Assembly (NCBI GenBank): GCA_025929005.1
Contig: JAICND010000063.1
Span: forward strand, 1-7,511
DNA: 7,511 bases
Direction: 5' to 3'
Source: Acidimicrobiia bacterium
GTDB lineage: Bacteria; Actinomycetota; Acidimicrobiia; Spongiisociales; ZC4RG35
Position 1 is the stretch's first letter, and every line of letters starts with the position of its first letter. A program made the translations under genes and the position numbers. Positions 1 through 6,280 of this stretch are shown here, piece after piece. Under the pieces are notes generated by a model that saw only the letters and a list, made by a program, of their open reading frames with translations, did not search any database and was not told where the DNA came from.

Positions 1-853
1 ACAGCTCGATCACCGGATCGATTGCCCCCCCAAGCACGATCTCACCCACAATCACCTCGGCACCGAGATGCTTGGTCAGATCCAGGCCCAAATGGGCGAC
101 CATCCGCCGCACAGTGGGCGAGATGAAACCATGGGCAAGGTGACGCATCATCCCCGCCAGATCAACTCGCACCATCCCGACGAAGCCGAGGTGATCGAGC
201 AGGATTTCGATTTCTTCGAGATCGCTGGTCCCTTGCGTCGCTCGTACTGCCAGCGGACCTGTAGTCCCCGGGGTGGAGCGAGCAGTTTGGATGGTCGAGA
301 ACTCCTCGTCGGTCGACCCATAAGTTGGATCTCGGATGGCGAGGGTGGCCTCCCAATACGATTCCCATCGTTGACCATCACGAGTCCAGAAGGCTGAATC
401 CTCCGGAACCACCATCGCCAGCTCAGCCGATACTTGCTGTAGCAACCATGCACTCAAAGCGAGGGGCTGGGAATCGCCAACAAGTGTCTTTTCGCTGAGA
501 TGTCCGAGGGCGAAGGTGTAGAAGGCAGCTCGGAACAGGTGCTCCTCAGCTAGCCGTCTCGGCGGGCCGTCGGGAACCACTTGATCGTCGAGCATCCAGA
601 GATGCTGATGGAGGATTGGGCTCGAATCGGGCTCTCGCAGGATGTCGCGAAAATCCCCGGTCGCGGAGTAAGCAATGCCGAGGTTCTGGCGAAGGAGCCT
701 GCTATGGCGATAGAGGTTGGGCGGGAGCGAGTCAAACCCGACTTCGAGCGAATCCCAGAAGCGGTCAATGCCGTTTCGATAGTCGGTGAACTCTTCCAGC
801 GAAAGCCTTTCCCAAGAATCGGCCCGGGTGATCGAGCGGTTTATGGACGCCAT
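1..853 (-). CDS. Protein of unknown family, C-terminus beyond the left edge
   Basis: An open frame of 284 codons runs from ATG 853-851 to the left edge without a stop, so the gene is real but 3'-truncated by the window. An in-frame TGA lies 15 codons upstream of this ATG with no other start codon between, which fixes the start; no clear Shine-Dalgarno is visible. The protein looks soluble and mostly helical, with no signal peptide or membrane segment. Notable patches are an acidic LDDQVVPD (residues 88-95), an aromatic stretch FRAAFYTFALGHL (107-119), RWESYWEATLAIR (162-174) and a hydrophobic helix-rich region from about 213 to 270. The DDxxxxD patch in an all-helical protein recalls the aspartate-rich motif of class I isoprenoid-synthase-like proteins, but no second metal motif is seen, so that is only a guess. 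It is divergent from the PRC-barrel gene. I do not recognise the family. Confidence 0.8.
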   Translation of the reverse strand, partial: MASINRSITRADSWERLSLEEFTDYRNGIDRFWDSLEVGFDSLPPNLYRHSRLLRQNLGIAYSATGDFRDILREPDSSPILHQHLWMLDDQVVPDGPPRRLAEEHLFRAAFYTFALGHLSEKTLVGDSQPLALSAWLLQQVSAELAMVVPEDSAFWTRDGQRWESYWEATLAIRDPTYGSTDEEFSTIQTARSTPGTTGPLAVRATQGTSDLEEIEILLDHLGFVGMVRVDLAGMMRHLAHGFISPTVRRMVAHLGLDLTKHLGAEVIVGEIVLGGAIDPVIEL

Positions 854-937
854 TCTGGCGGCGGTCGGAAGCGTTAGATAGTGATCGTGAGAGTTTGGAA
901 TCCATCACCGCCGGGTACGTCATATCCACCTGTCATA

Positions 938-956
938 GGCGGATCGCTGGTCCGCC
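938..956 (+). promoter_or_regulatory. Hairpin just upstream of the PRC-barrel gene's ribosome site
   Basis: GGCGGA (938-943) and TCCGCC (951-956) form a perfect 6-bp inverted repeat around a 7-base loop. It ends four bases before the AAGGAG ribosome site. In the 119-bp gap between two divergent genes it could be an operator or a 5'-UTR hairpin; nothing in the sequence decides between these. A weak promoter candidate lies upstream (TTGGAA at 895-900 with GTCATA at 919-924), too poor to annotate separately. Confidence 0.3.
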
Positions 957-960
957 GGGG

Positions 961-966
961 AAGGAG
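961..966 (+). promoter_or_regulatory. Ribosome binding site that fixes the PRC-barrel start
   Basis: AAGGAG lies six bases before ATG 973. It favours this start over the in-frame ATG at 895, which would add 26 residues unrelated to the PRC fold and place the ribosome site and hairpin inside the coding region. Confidence 0.7.
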
Positions 967-972
967 CATTCC

Positions 973-1329
973 ATGGATATGGACATGTGGACGTATCGAG
1001 AGTCGATGCCTACCACCACCGACACGCTCACGAGATTTGCGGTGGAAGCGACAGATGGATCAATTGGCCATGTCGACGCAGCCTCGGACGAGTTGGGCGC
1101 CGGTTTCATTGTCGTCGACACCGGGCCTTGGATCTTTGGAAGAAAAGTCGTGATTCCTGCTGGAGCCATCAGCCGAGTCGACCTTGACAAAGAGCTGGTC
1201 ATGCTCGATCTAACCAAGCAGCAGATCAAGGACTCACCTGATTTCGACCCAGACATCGGATGGGATGACATTCAATACCGGGGCAGACTCGGGGAATACT
1301 ATGAACCGTTCTTCCGGCCTCGTTCCTGA
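973..1329 (+). CDS. PRC-barrel domain protein
   Basis: A 118-residue soluble protein with a PRC-barrel-like fold, the small beta-barrel named after the photosynthetic reaction centre H subunit and also found in RimM. The domain covers about residues 19-90: the strand-turn DGSIGHVDAASDE (28-40), then FIVVDTGPW (45-53), GRKVVIPAGAISRVD (56-70) and the strand KELVMLDLTKQQIKDSP (73-89), a very typical end of the stand-alone bacterial versions. An acidic, aromatic tail (DIGWDDIQY, LGEYYEPFF) follows. Such short PRC proteins are common in soil actinobacteria and are thought to be stress- or envelope-related adaptors; no enzyme activity is known. It stands alone between a divergent gene of unknown function and a convergent nuclease-like gene. 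The start at 973 is chosen for its AAGGAG; ATGs at 979 and 985 are possible but less well spaced. Confidence 0.85.
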   Translation: MDMDMWTYRESMPTTTDTLTRFAVEATDGSIGHVDAASDELGAGFIVVDTGPWIFGRKVVIPAGAISRVDLDKELVMLDLTKQQIKDSPDFDPDIGWDDIQYRGRLGEYYEPFFRPRS

Positions 1330-1346
1330 TAGTCACTGCCTGTTTT

Positions 1347-1374
1347 GGGGGGAGTCCATGATGGGGCTTCCCCC
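1347..1374. repeat. Possible weak hairpin after the PRC-barrel gene
   Basis: GGGGGGAG (1347-1354) can pair with CTTCCCCC (1367-1374), with one wobble or bulged base, around a 12-base loop. It begins 18 bases after the PRC stop codon. There is no T-run behind it, so a role in termination is only possible. Confidence 0.25.
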
Positions 1375-1442
1375 ACTCAGGTTCCGTCGCTTGCGCACCG
1401 ACACCCCCTGGCTTTATCGACGGTTCCGAGAGGGAAGACGAC

Positions 1443-1464
1443 CTGGTCGGCCTCGGCCGATCAG
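1443..1464. terminator. Strong hairpin between two convergent genes
   Basis: CTGGTCGGCC (1443-1452) and GGCCGATCAG (1455-1464) pair over ten positions, nine Watson-Crick and one G-T, separated by only two bases. It sits in the 233-base gap between the ends of the PRC-barrel gene (plus) and the nuclease-family gene (minus), which is where a two-way terminator is expected. No T-tract follows on either strand, which is common for GC-rich actinobacterial hairpins. It could instead be a palindromic protein-binding site. Confidence 0.4.
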
Positions 1465-1513
1465 AGTTCACGGAGCGCCAGGCACAACCTGATCGGGCGG
1501 TGTCTTCGAGGTC

Positions 1514-1543
1514 CCGGATCCTGCTGCCTGTAGGACAATCCGG
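1514..1543 (-). terminator. Possible hairpin after the nuclease-family gene
   Basis: CCGGAT (1514-1519) pairs with ATCCGG (1538-1543). The stem continues with CCT (1520-1522) against AGG (1532-1534) after a 3-base bulge, leaving a 9-base loop. It begins 20 bases beyond the stop codon of the leftward gene ending at 1563. There is no T-run, so termination is inferred from position only. Confidence 0.3.
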
Positions 1544-1562
1544 CCAAAGTCGATAGGTTGGT

Positions 1563-2789
1563 CTAGCCGTCCATGGCTTGGAACTTGCCGTGACTGACGT
1601 CGATCCATACCAAGCGATGATCAGAGCTCGGGAATGGAAACGCTCCAGTCAGTCGGAAGAGAGGGTCTGAAGCCAGGGGCCAGAAGACGGCACCGTCGAC
1701 GATCTGCAAACCCTTGACGGGCAACACGTAGTCAGCCCGAAGATTCCCTGGCGCAGTGTCGGAGAAGTCGGCAGTGTCAAAGCGAGGGTCGCCTTCATGG
1801 CTGTTGTTCGCCCCACCCTGCGTAGCAGCTGCCTCCACAGCGCCGGCGCTCTCGGGTGTCACCTTGACGTTGACCAACGGGTGCTCGATGAGCTGTTGGA
1901 TGGAACCAGGAATGCTGTCTCCATCCAACGGATCGGAGTTCTGGTCGCCGGCGATGACAAACAGCTCCCCTGGCTTGAGCCCTCCCGATACACCCTCGTC
2001 GTCATAGATGTAGTCGCTCCGAGCAGGCGTGATGTAGTCGGCCCAGAAGCGGATCTCGTCGAAGTTGCGGGTGCCGTTGCGGTCTTCGGCGCCGTCGAAC
2101 ACCGGCGGGGTGGGATGGCTCACGAGGAAGTGGACCGTGGCCTTGCCGATTTCGATTGGGATGTCCCAGTGACTCTTCGAAGACAACCGGAACACATCGA
2201 GCTCGGCAGGCGAGTACCAATCGGCGGGAGCAGGCGTAGCTGGATCGTCGGGCAAAAGCGCTCCCGGCATGTCTTCCCACAGGAAAAGCTGGAACGTCCG
2301 TATCTCGTCGAAGTCGATCGGGAACATCGAGTAGACCGCCATACCAAACTGGCCCGGGAAGAAGCCAAAGCCGAAGGCGTCGTCAGGTCCACCCACCACC
2401 CCGTTGTTGTTGAGATCGAATCCGGAGGGGATTCCCGTGTTGGAAGGCGCGGTATAGGCAAATGGGTACTCGATGGGGTCGGCACCGTTGTGGGCGACCG
2501 AGAGATAGTTCTCCTGGAACAGTTCAAGGGCAACGTCGTTGGCGACGAAATCGAACTCGTTGATAAGCACCACATCCGGTCTGACCCGCTGAATGATCTC
2601 GGCGACCGTGGCGGCCTGGGCGTTGTTGGGGGTGGAAAGGTCACTGACTAGCTGCCCCTCGAAGTTGCGATTGAGTGAGGCATTGAAGGTGGCGAATCGA
2701 ACCACCTTGTCGCCTGGGGCTCCGGTCGCGGCTTGGGGCAAGGCGAATGCAATAACCACGAACAGAACGAACAACGTCCTTGGGCGCAT
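1563..2789 (-). CDS. Secreted endonuclease/exonuclease/phosphatase-family protein with inserted calcium loop
   Basis: A 408-residue exported protein of the endonuclease/exonuclease/phosphatase (EEP, DNase I-like) superfamily, metal-dependent phosphodiesterases. Residues 1-23 form a Sec signal peptide with a likely cut near ATG-APG. Core motifs appear in order: RFATFNASL with Asn36; VVLINEFDF with metal-binding Glu78; FLVSHPTPP with His225; IAGDQNSDP with Asp282 and Asn284; RADYVLP (351-357); and SDHRLVWID with Asp390-His391. All catalytic elements seem present, so it should be active outside the cell, with nucleic acid or another phosphodiester as substrate; which one cannot be told. Residues 125-136 form an EF-hand/dockerin-like loop (Asp125, Asn127, Asn129, Gly130, Asp136) inserted in the fold. 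ATG 2789 has GGAGGAG at 2794-2800. It is transcribed alone, convergent with the PRC-barrel gene. Family assignment is firm; the substrate is unknown. Confidence 0.92.
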   Translation of the reverse strand: MRPRTLFVLFVVIAFALPQAATGAPGDKVVRFATFNASLNRNFEGQLVSDLSTPNNAQAATVAEIIQRVRPDVVLINEFDFVANDVALELFQENYLSVAHNGADPIEYPFAYTAPSNTGIPSGFDLNNNGVVGGPDDAFGFGFFPGQFGMAVYSMFPIDFDEIRTFQLFLWEDMPGALLPDDPATPAPADWYSPAELDVFRLSSKSHWDIPIEIGKATVHFLVSHPTPPVFDGAEDRNGTRNFDEIRFWADYITPARSDYIYDDEGVSGGLKPGELFVIAGDQNSDPLDGDSIPGSIQQLIEHPLVNVKVTPESAGAVEAAATQGGANNSHEGDPRFDTADFSDTAPGNLRADYVLPVKGLQIVDGAVFWPLASDPLFRLTGAFPFPSSDHRLVWIDVSHGKFQAMDG

Positions 2790-3127
2790 GGTGCTCCTCC
2801 ACTCGGCGTTGGGTCAGTCTGCACTCCTCGCAGGAAATATGTCGTACGGAAGGGTCCACAGGTCGTTAGGCCCGACGCAAACAAGGCCCATGAAACCTGG
2901 CTGCCACAGCACCGCCATGGTGGCAAGATTGATACGAGTTCTGCTCGAGGAGGTATAAGGCCGACCGGGTGATGGAGGCGCTGCTTCCAATGAAGAAACT
3001 CGACATCAAGGCGCTCGAAGCCGCCGCCAAGGGGTAGCGGGCCAACTCTCAGCCTGACCCTGGCCGTTTTCGGCACGATTGCGATTCCGCCTAGAGAAAC
3101 TCGCACCACTTAGGCTCGATCGGACCC
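2790..3127. other. 338-base gap with a gene remnant and no intact gene
   Basis: This gap separates the divergent starts of the nuclease-family gene (minus) and the MFS gene (plus), so promoters for both should lie here. On the minus strand CATATT (read from 2841 to 2836) is the most AT-rich hexamer and a weak -10 candidate; no convincing -35 is seen. An inverted repeat TGCCAC/GTGGCA (2902-2907 and 2920-2925) is a possible operator. The 2954-3037 part is the remnant of a VOC gene, described separately. Between 3038 and 3127 I see no recognisable promoter. Confidence 0.5.
2954..3037 (+). pseudogene. 3' remnant of a PhnB-like VOC (glyoxalase-superfamily) gene
   Basis: The frame ending at TAG 3035-3037 reads YKADRVMEALLPMKKLDIK, then ALEAAAKG. 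From memory this closely matches the conserved C-terminal end of PhnB/3-demethylubiquinone-methyltransferase-like VOC proteins, which close with a pattern like RVMQAMLQMKKLDIAALE followed by a short tail. The frame is closed upstream by TGA 2930-2932, and no other part of a VOC barrel can be recognised in any frame upstream. About 80% or more of such a gene (usually 130-160 codons) is therefore missing. A 21-residue peptide from ATG 2972 could still be translated, but I see no sign that it is a gene. Most likely a deletion or rearrangement removed the body and left the tail. This rests on pattern recognition of about 27 residues. Confidence 0.65.
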
Positions 3128-4447
3128 GTGGGTCTGACTGGCATGCGTGCCTTTGTGGTTATCTGGATCGGCCAGTTCCTGTCGCGTGTCGGGAGCTTTG
3201 TCACCGGATTCGCGTTGGCGATCTGGGCCTTCGACCAGACCAACATGGCGACGACGCTGACCACCATCAGTTTTCTGGCGTGGGGCACGTCGATCATCTC
3301 CAGCCCGTTCACCGGAGTCCTGGTGGACCGCTGGAACCGCAAGCTCACCATGATGATCAGCGATCTGGCGGCAGCGGCCACCACGGTGGGTCTGCTGATC
3401 CTGTACAGCACAGGCAATCTGCAGATCTGGCATCTCTGGGTGCAGGCGGTGATACTTGGTGTGGCCGACTCTTTCCAGTGGCCCGCGTTCAGCGCCGCCA
3501 TCAGCACCATGCTGAAGAAGACCGACTACGGGCGTGCCTACGGTCTCAACGGCATCGCCGAAAACTCCACCATCATTTTCGGTCCGCCGCTGGCGGCTGC
3601 GGCGCTGGCCGTCCTTTCGCTGGAAACGATCATGGCTATCGACCTCGCCACCTTCGTCTTCGCCATCGGCGGAATCCTGCTGGTCACCATCCCGGCCGCC
3701 CAAGTGAGCGCCGAAGGCAAGGAAAGCCGGGAAGGTAGGTTCCGGGATGAGCTGACTTATGGCTGGCGCTACATCGTCAGTCGCCCGACGCTGTTGGGCT
3801 TGCAGCTGATCATCCTGGCCTATGTCACCCTGAGCAGCCTCGGAGGCAGCGACCTGGCCACACCGATGATTCTCGCCCGGACCGATGGCGATACGGTGGC
3901 GTTAGGGATCACGCAGATGGCGTTCGGCCTCGGCGGCGTCTCGGTCGGAGCCCTGCTCGGTGCCAGAGGCACCCCGAAGAACCGACCCAACGGGTTGTTC
4001 CTAGGGATCTTCGGTCAGTGCATGGGTCTGGCCCTGATCGGGATGGGGCGCTCCACCGCCGTGTGGATGATCGGCGCGTTTTGCTCGTCGTTCTCGGTGG
4101 GGGTCGCCCTCGCCTCCAATCAGGCCTATTGGCAGAGCAAGGTCCCGCCCGACATTCAAGGCAAGGTCTTCACGATGCGGAGGATGATCGCCCAGATCGC
4201 CGGGCCGATCGCCGTACTGATGGCCGGACCCTTGGCCGATCGCGTCTTCGAGCCGGCGACGGTGGGAGGCGGACCGTTCAATTGGCTGGTCGGATCCGGT
4301 CCCGGCTCCGGGATGGGATTACAGATGGTGATCTTCGGGACCGCCGGGGCGCTGGCCGGACTCTGCGGCTATCTGTTCAAAGCCACCCGCGAGGCGGAAG
4401 CCTCGCTCCCCGATCACTCCCAGCCCGGTCCCGACAAGCTCTCATGA
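3128..4447 (+). CDS. MFS transporter, EntS/MFS_3-like exporter
   Basis: A 439-residue inner-membrane transporter of the major facilitator superfamily with about twelve hydrophobic segments, in the proton-driven exporter branch (MFS_3, like EntS and macrolide-efflux proteins). The opening MRAFVVIWIGQFLSRVGSFV is typical of that branch. Motif A between helices 2 and 3 reads GVLVDRWNRK (63-72). FGPPLAAAAL (151-160) matches the helix-5 region. The loop SKVPPDIQGKVFTMRRM (337-353) before helix 11 is another hallmark. A cytoplasmic loop of about 30 charged residues (195-220) joins the halves. The substrate cannot be read from sequence. GTG 3128 gives the longest frame, closed upstream by a TAG; ATG 3143 is equally possible, since neither has a good ribosome site. 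The short inverted repeat GACCC/GGGTC (3123-3134) straddles the GTG. The gene converges with ligC, and their stop codons overlap. Confidence 0.9.
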   Translation: MGLTGMRAFVVIWIGQFLSRVGSFVTGFALAIWAFDQTNMATTLTTISFLAWGTSIISSPFTGVLVDRWNRKLTMMISDLAAAATTVGLLILYSTGNLQIWHLWVQAVILGVADSFQWPAFSAAISTMLKKTDYGRAYGLNGIAENSTIIFGPPLAAAALAVLSLETIMAIDLATFVFAIGGILLVTIPAAQVSAEGKESREGRFRDELTYGWRYIVSRPTLLGLQLIILAYVTLSSLGGSDLATPMILARTDGDTVALGITQMAFGLGGVSVGALLGARGTPKNRPNGLFLGIFGQCMGLALIGMGRSTAVWMIGAFCSSFSVGVALASNQAYWQSKVPPDIQGKVFTMRRMIAQIAGPIAVLMAGPLADRVFEPATVGGGPFNWLVGSGPGSGMGLQMVIFGTAGALAGLCGYLFKATREAEASLPDHSQPGPDKLS

Positions 4448-5548
4448 GTTCGCCTCCTGCGGGGGAAGAAGGGGGGCGAGGATTTCAGTCAGACGAAGCG
4501 AAGAGACAGCCTCGAGCTGTCCGAACCGGCAGGAGCGAGCGTCGCGGTCGGGCCGCCAGCGGAGGAACTGGGCCGGGTGGCGCAGCCGTCCGCCGTCGAG
4601 TTGATTGAAACGGACCTCCGCCACGAGCTCGGGTCGGAGGGGGGTGAAGGAGAGATCCTTGTCGGGGTTCCAGCGGCTCCCAGGGTACGCCGCCGCCTCT
4701 TCGTCGGCCGAGGCCCAGGGATGCTCGTCCATCTCGATTACGTAGGGAGCCAGCTCGGCGAACAGCTCCCGGCGGCGGGCGGCGGGAAACGACGCGGCCA
4801 CCCCGATCGGGATGAGATCACCGAACATTGCCTCCCATTCCTCGCCCGGCCCACCATCTTCGGCATAGACGGCAAGCAGCAACGAACCGACCTCGTCGCG
4901 GCTCGATTTGTGGGTGCGATAGCCGACGACGACACAGTCGGCGGTTCGATCGTGCTTGAGCTTGGCCATGACTCGTTTGCCGGGCTGATAAGTGCTGTCG
5001 GGATGCTTGGCAATGATCCCGTCCACCCCCGCTCCCTGGAAGGCGACGAACCATTCCCGGGCCACGGCAATCTCACGAGTCAGTGGGGTCAGGAAGACCG
5101 AGTCGGTGGCGGGTTCGAGCGATTCGAGCCCCTGGCGGCGTTCCCGAAACGCCATCGATCGAAGGTCCTTGTCACCGATGGCCAGAAGATCGAAGGCGAT
5201 GAGGGTGGCTGGGGTCCGGGCCGCGAGAAGATCGACCCGACTAGCGGCCGGGTGAAGACGTTGCTGGAGGGAAAAGAAATCGAGCTTCCCATCGTCAGGG
5301 CTGGCGACCACGATCTCGGCGTCCACCACACATTGCTCGGGCAGGGTGGCCTTGATCGCTGACACCACCTCCGGGAAGTAGCGGGCCATCGGCCGGTTGT
5401 TGCGGCTCTCGATTCGCACCCCGTCACCGTCACGGAACACGAGGGCGCGGAACCCGTCCCACTTGGGCTCGTACCACCAGCCCACTGGCAGGTCCTCGAC
5501 CAGCCGGGCCAACATCGGCTCGATCGGTGGTGTCACCGGGAGCTTCAT
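4442..5548 (-). CDS. ligC: ATP-dependent DNA ligase, LigC type
   Basis: A 368-residue ATP-dependent DNA ligase that seals nicks through an enzyme-AMP intermediate. Nucleotidyltransferase motifs appear in order: motif I EPKWDGFR with nucleophile Lys29; RIESRNN (45-51); motif III VVDAEIVV with Glu78; motif IIIa IAFDLLAI (117-124); motif IV VDGIIAKHP (175-183); and motif V MAKLKHDR with Lys196 and Lys198. The OB-fold domain follows (about 200-340) with motif VI-like FNQLDGGRLRHPAQFLRWRPD near its end. Length and layout match mycobacterial LigC (about 360 residues), with no polymerase or nuclease domain as in LigD. LigC enzymes act in base-excision or back-up repair beside the essential NAD-dependent LigA. 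No Ku or LigD partner gene is in the window. ATG 5548 has no strong Shine-Dalgarno. The stop codon overlaps the MFS stop, and the 5' end is 37 bases from a divergent gene. Confidence 0.93.
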   Translation of the reverse strand: MKLPVTPPIEPMLARLVEDLPVGWWYEPKWDGFRALVFRDGDGVRIESRNNRPMARYFPEVVSAIKATLPEQCVVDAEIVVASPDDGKLDFFSLQQRLHPAASRVDLLAARTPATLIAFDLLAIGDKDLRSMAFRERRQGLESLEPATDSVFLTPLTREIAVAREWFVAFQGAGVDGIIAKHPDSTYQPGKRVMAKLKHDRTADCVVVGYRTHKSSRDEVGSLLLAVYAEDGGPGEEWEAMFGDLIPIGVAASFPAARRRELFAELAPYVIEMDEHPWASADEEAAAYPGSRWNPDKDLSFTPLRPELVAEVRFNQLDGGRLRHPAQFLRWRPDRDARSCRFGQLEAVSSLRLTEILAPLLPPQEANS

Positions 5549-5572
5549 GGGATCAACCTAGTTATGGTGTTC

Positions 5573-5580
5573 GGGGAGGT
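5573..5580 (+). promoter_or_regulatory. Ribosome binding site of the dehydratase-like/VOC gene
   Basis: GGGGAGGT lies five bases before ATG 5586 and decides this start against the out-of-frame ATG at 5564. The whole divergent gap to ligC is only 37 bases, so promoter elements for one or both genes must reach into the opposite coding region, or ligC is made from a leaderless or nearly leaderless message. Confidence 0.7.
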
Positions 5581-5585
5581 CGTAG

Positions 5586-6260
5586 ATGAGCGAACGGGGC
5601 TGGCAGGAGTTTCTCGCCGCCGAGGGAGTCGACGACTGGGTCGTGCTGCACGGCGGTGCAACGACAGTCTTCCGTACCGAGTCACTGCAAGCGACGGTGG
5701 CGCTGGCCGCGGCCATCGCCCAGGTCACCGGCCTCGAAGGTTCAGGGACGCTTCTGACGATCGCGGACAAGCGGCTCACAGTCCGACTGACCCGCGATCT
5801 CTGGCAGCTCGAGCAGCGACATGTCGAACTGGCTCGGGCCGTTTCAGCGGTGGCGCGGCAGCGCGGTGCCATCGCCGAGCGGGCCTCCGTGCAGGAAGTG
5901 CAGCTAGCCATCGCCGCCAGGCCCGACGCCGTGGACGTTGGCTTTTGGCGGGCCGTGCTCGGTTACGAGCCGATGGCCGGTGACAACGGCGTCGACCCGC
6001 TCGGTCATGGTTCCACGGTTTGGATGCAGGAGTTCGACGAGGCGAAGCCGTGGCGTCACGCGATGCACATTGATGTGTCTGTGGCGCGCGAGCAGATCGA
6101 GGCGAGGCTCGCGGCGGCTCTCACCGCCGGCGGCCGCATCGTCGACGAGTCGAATGCACCGGGTCACTGGACGCTCGCTGACCGCGCCGGCAACCGCGTG
6201 TGCATCGCCGCGTGGCCGGACGGGTCCGTTCCGCCCCAAAGCCAAACAACGGGGCCGTAA
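5586..6260 (+). CDS. Degenerate pterin-dehydratase-like domain fused to a VOC domain
   Basis: A 224-residue soluble protein with two domains. Residues 15-95 follow the pterin-4a-carbinolamine dehydratase (PCD) pattern: VFRTESLQATVALAAAIAQV, a strand KRLTVRL (62-68) and LEQRHVELARAVSAVARQRG (75-94). The catalytic His-His-Pro expected near residues 51-55 is replaced by EGSGT, so dehydratase activity is unlikely. Residues 102-211 form a VOC (glyoxalase-like) domain: VQEVQLAI, VDVGFWRAVLGYEPM, STVWMQEF, RHAMHIDVSV and WTLADRAGNRVCIAAW. At GNR the Glu that often serves as metal ligand (GNE) is Arg204. This two-domain layout is known in actinobacterial proteins usually named VOC family protein; their substrate is unknown. 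Both altered sites suggest a binding or unrelated role. It is divergent from ligC and convergent with the reductase gene, 20 bases apart. Confidence 0.85.
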   Translation: MSERGWQEFLAAEGVDDWVVLHGGATTVFRTESLQATVALAAAIAQVTGLEGSGTLLTIADKRLTVRLTRDLWQLEQRHVELARAVSAVARQRGAIAERASVQEVQLAIAARPDAVDVGFWRAVLGYEPMAGDNGVDPLGHGSTVWMQEFDEAKPWRHAMHIDVSVAREQIEARLAAALTAGGRIVDESNAPGHWTLADRAGNRVCIAAWPDGSVPPQSQTTGP

Positions 6261-6280
6261 GACCTTTCGTGTTCATCAGG

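Noticed and set aside
148..453. Short minus-strand frame of 101 codons near the left edge
   Set aside because: It is in another frame of the same strand as the 284-codon open gene, which has much more protein-like composition.
895..972. Longer N-terminus for the PRC-barrel protein from ATG 895
   Set aside because: It would bury the AAGGAG ribosome site and hairpin in coding sequence and adds residues outside the domain.
1330..1562. Small plus-strand frames in the convergent gap, considered as a small gene
   Set aside because: No ribosome site with a recognisable product; the peptides are Arg/Pro-rich and the region is better explained by hairpins.
1797..2651. Long plus-strand frame of 284 codons opposite the nuclease-family gene
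   Set aside because: It lies wholly within a gene with clear EEP motifs and a signal peptide, shows no recognisable domain, and is the usual antisense shadow of GC-rich coding DNA.
4018..4608. Plus-strand frame of 196 codons overlapping the end of the MFS gene and ligC
   Set aside because: Arg- and Asp-rich out-of-frame translation of two well-supported genes.
4577..5362. Plus-strand frame of 261 codons opposite ligC
   Set aside because: The minus strand carries all ligase motifs in order; the antisense frame has no family features.
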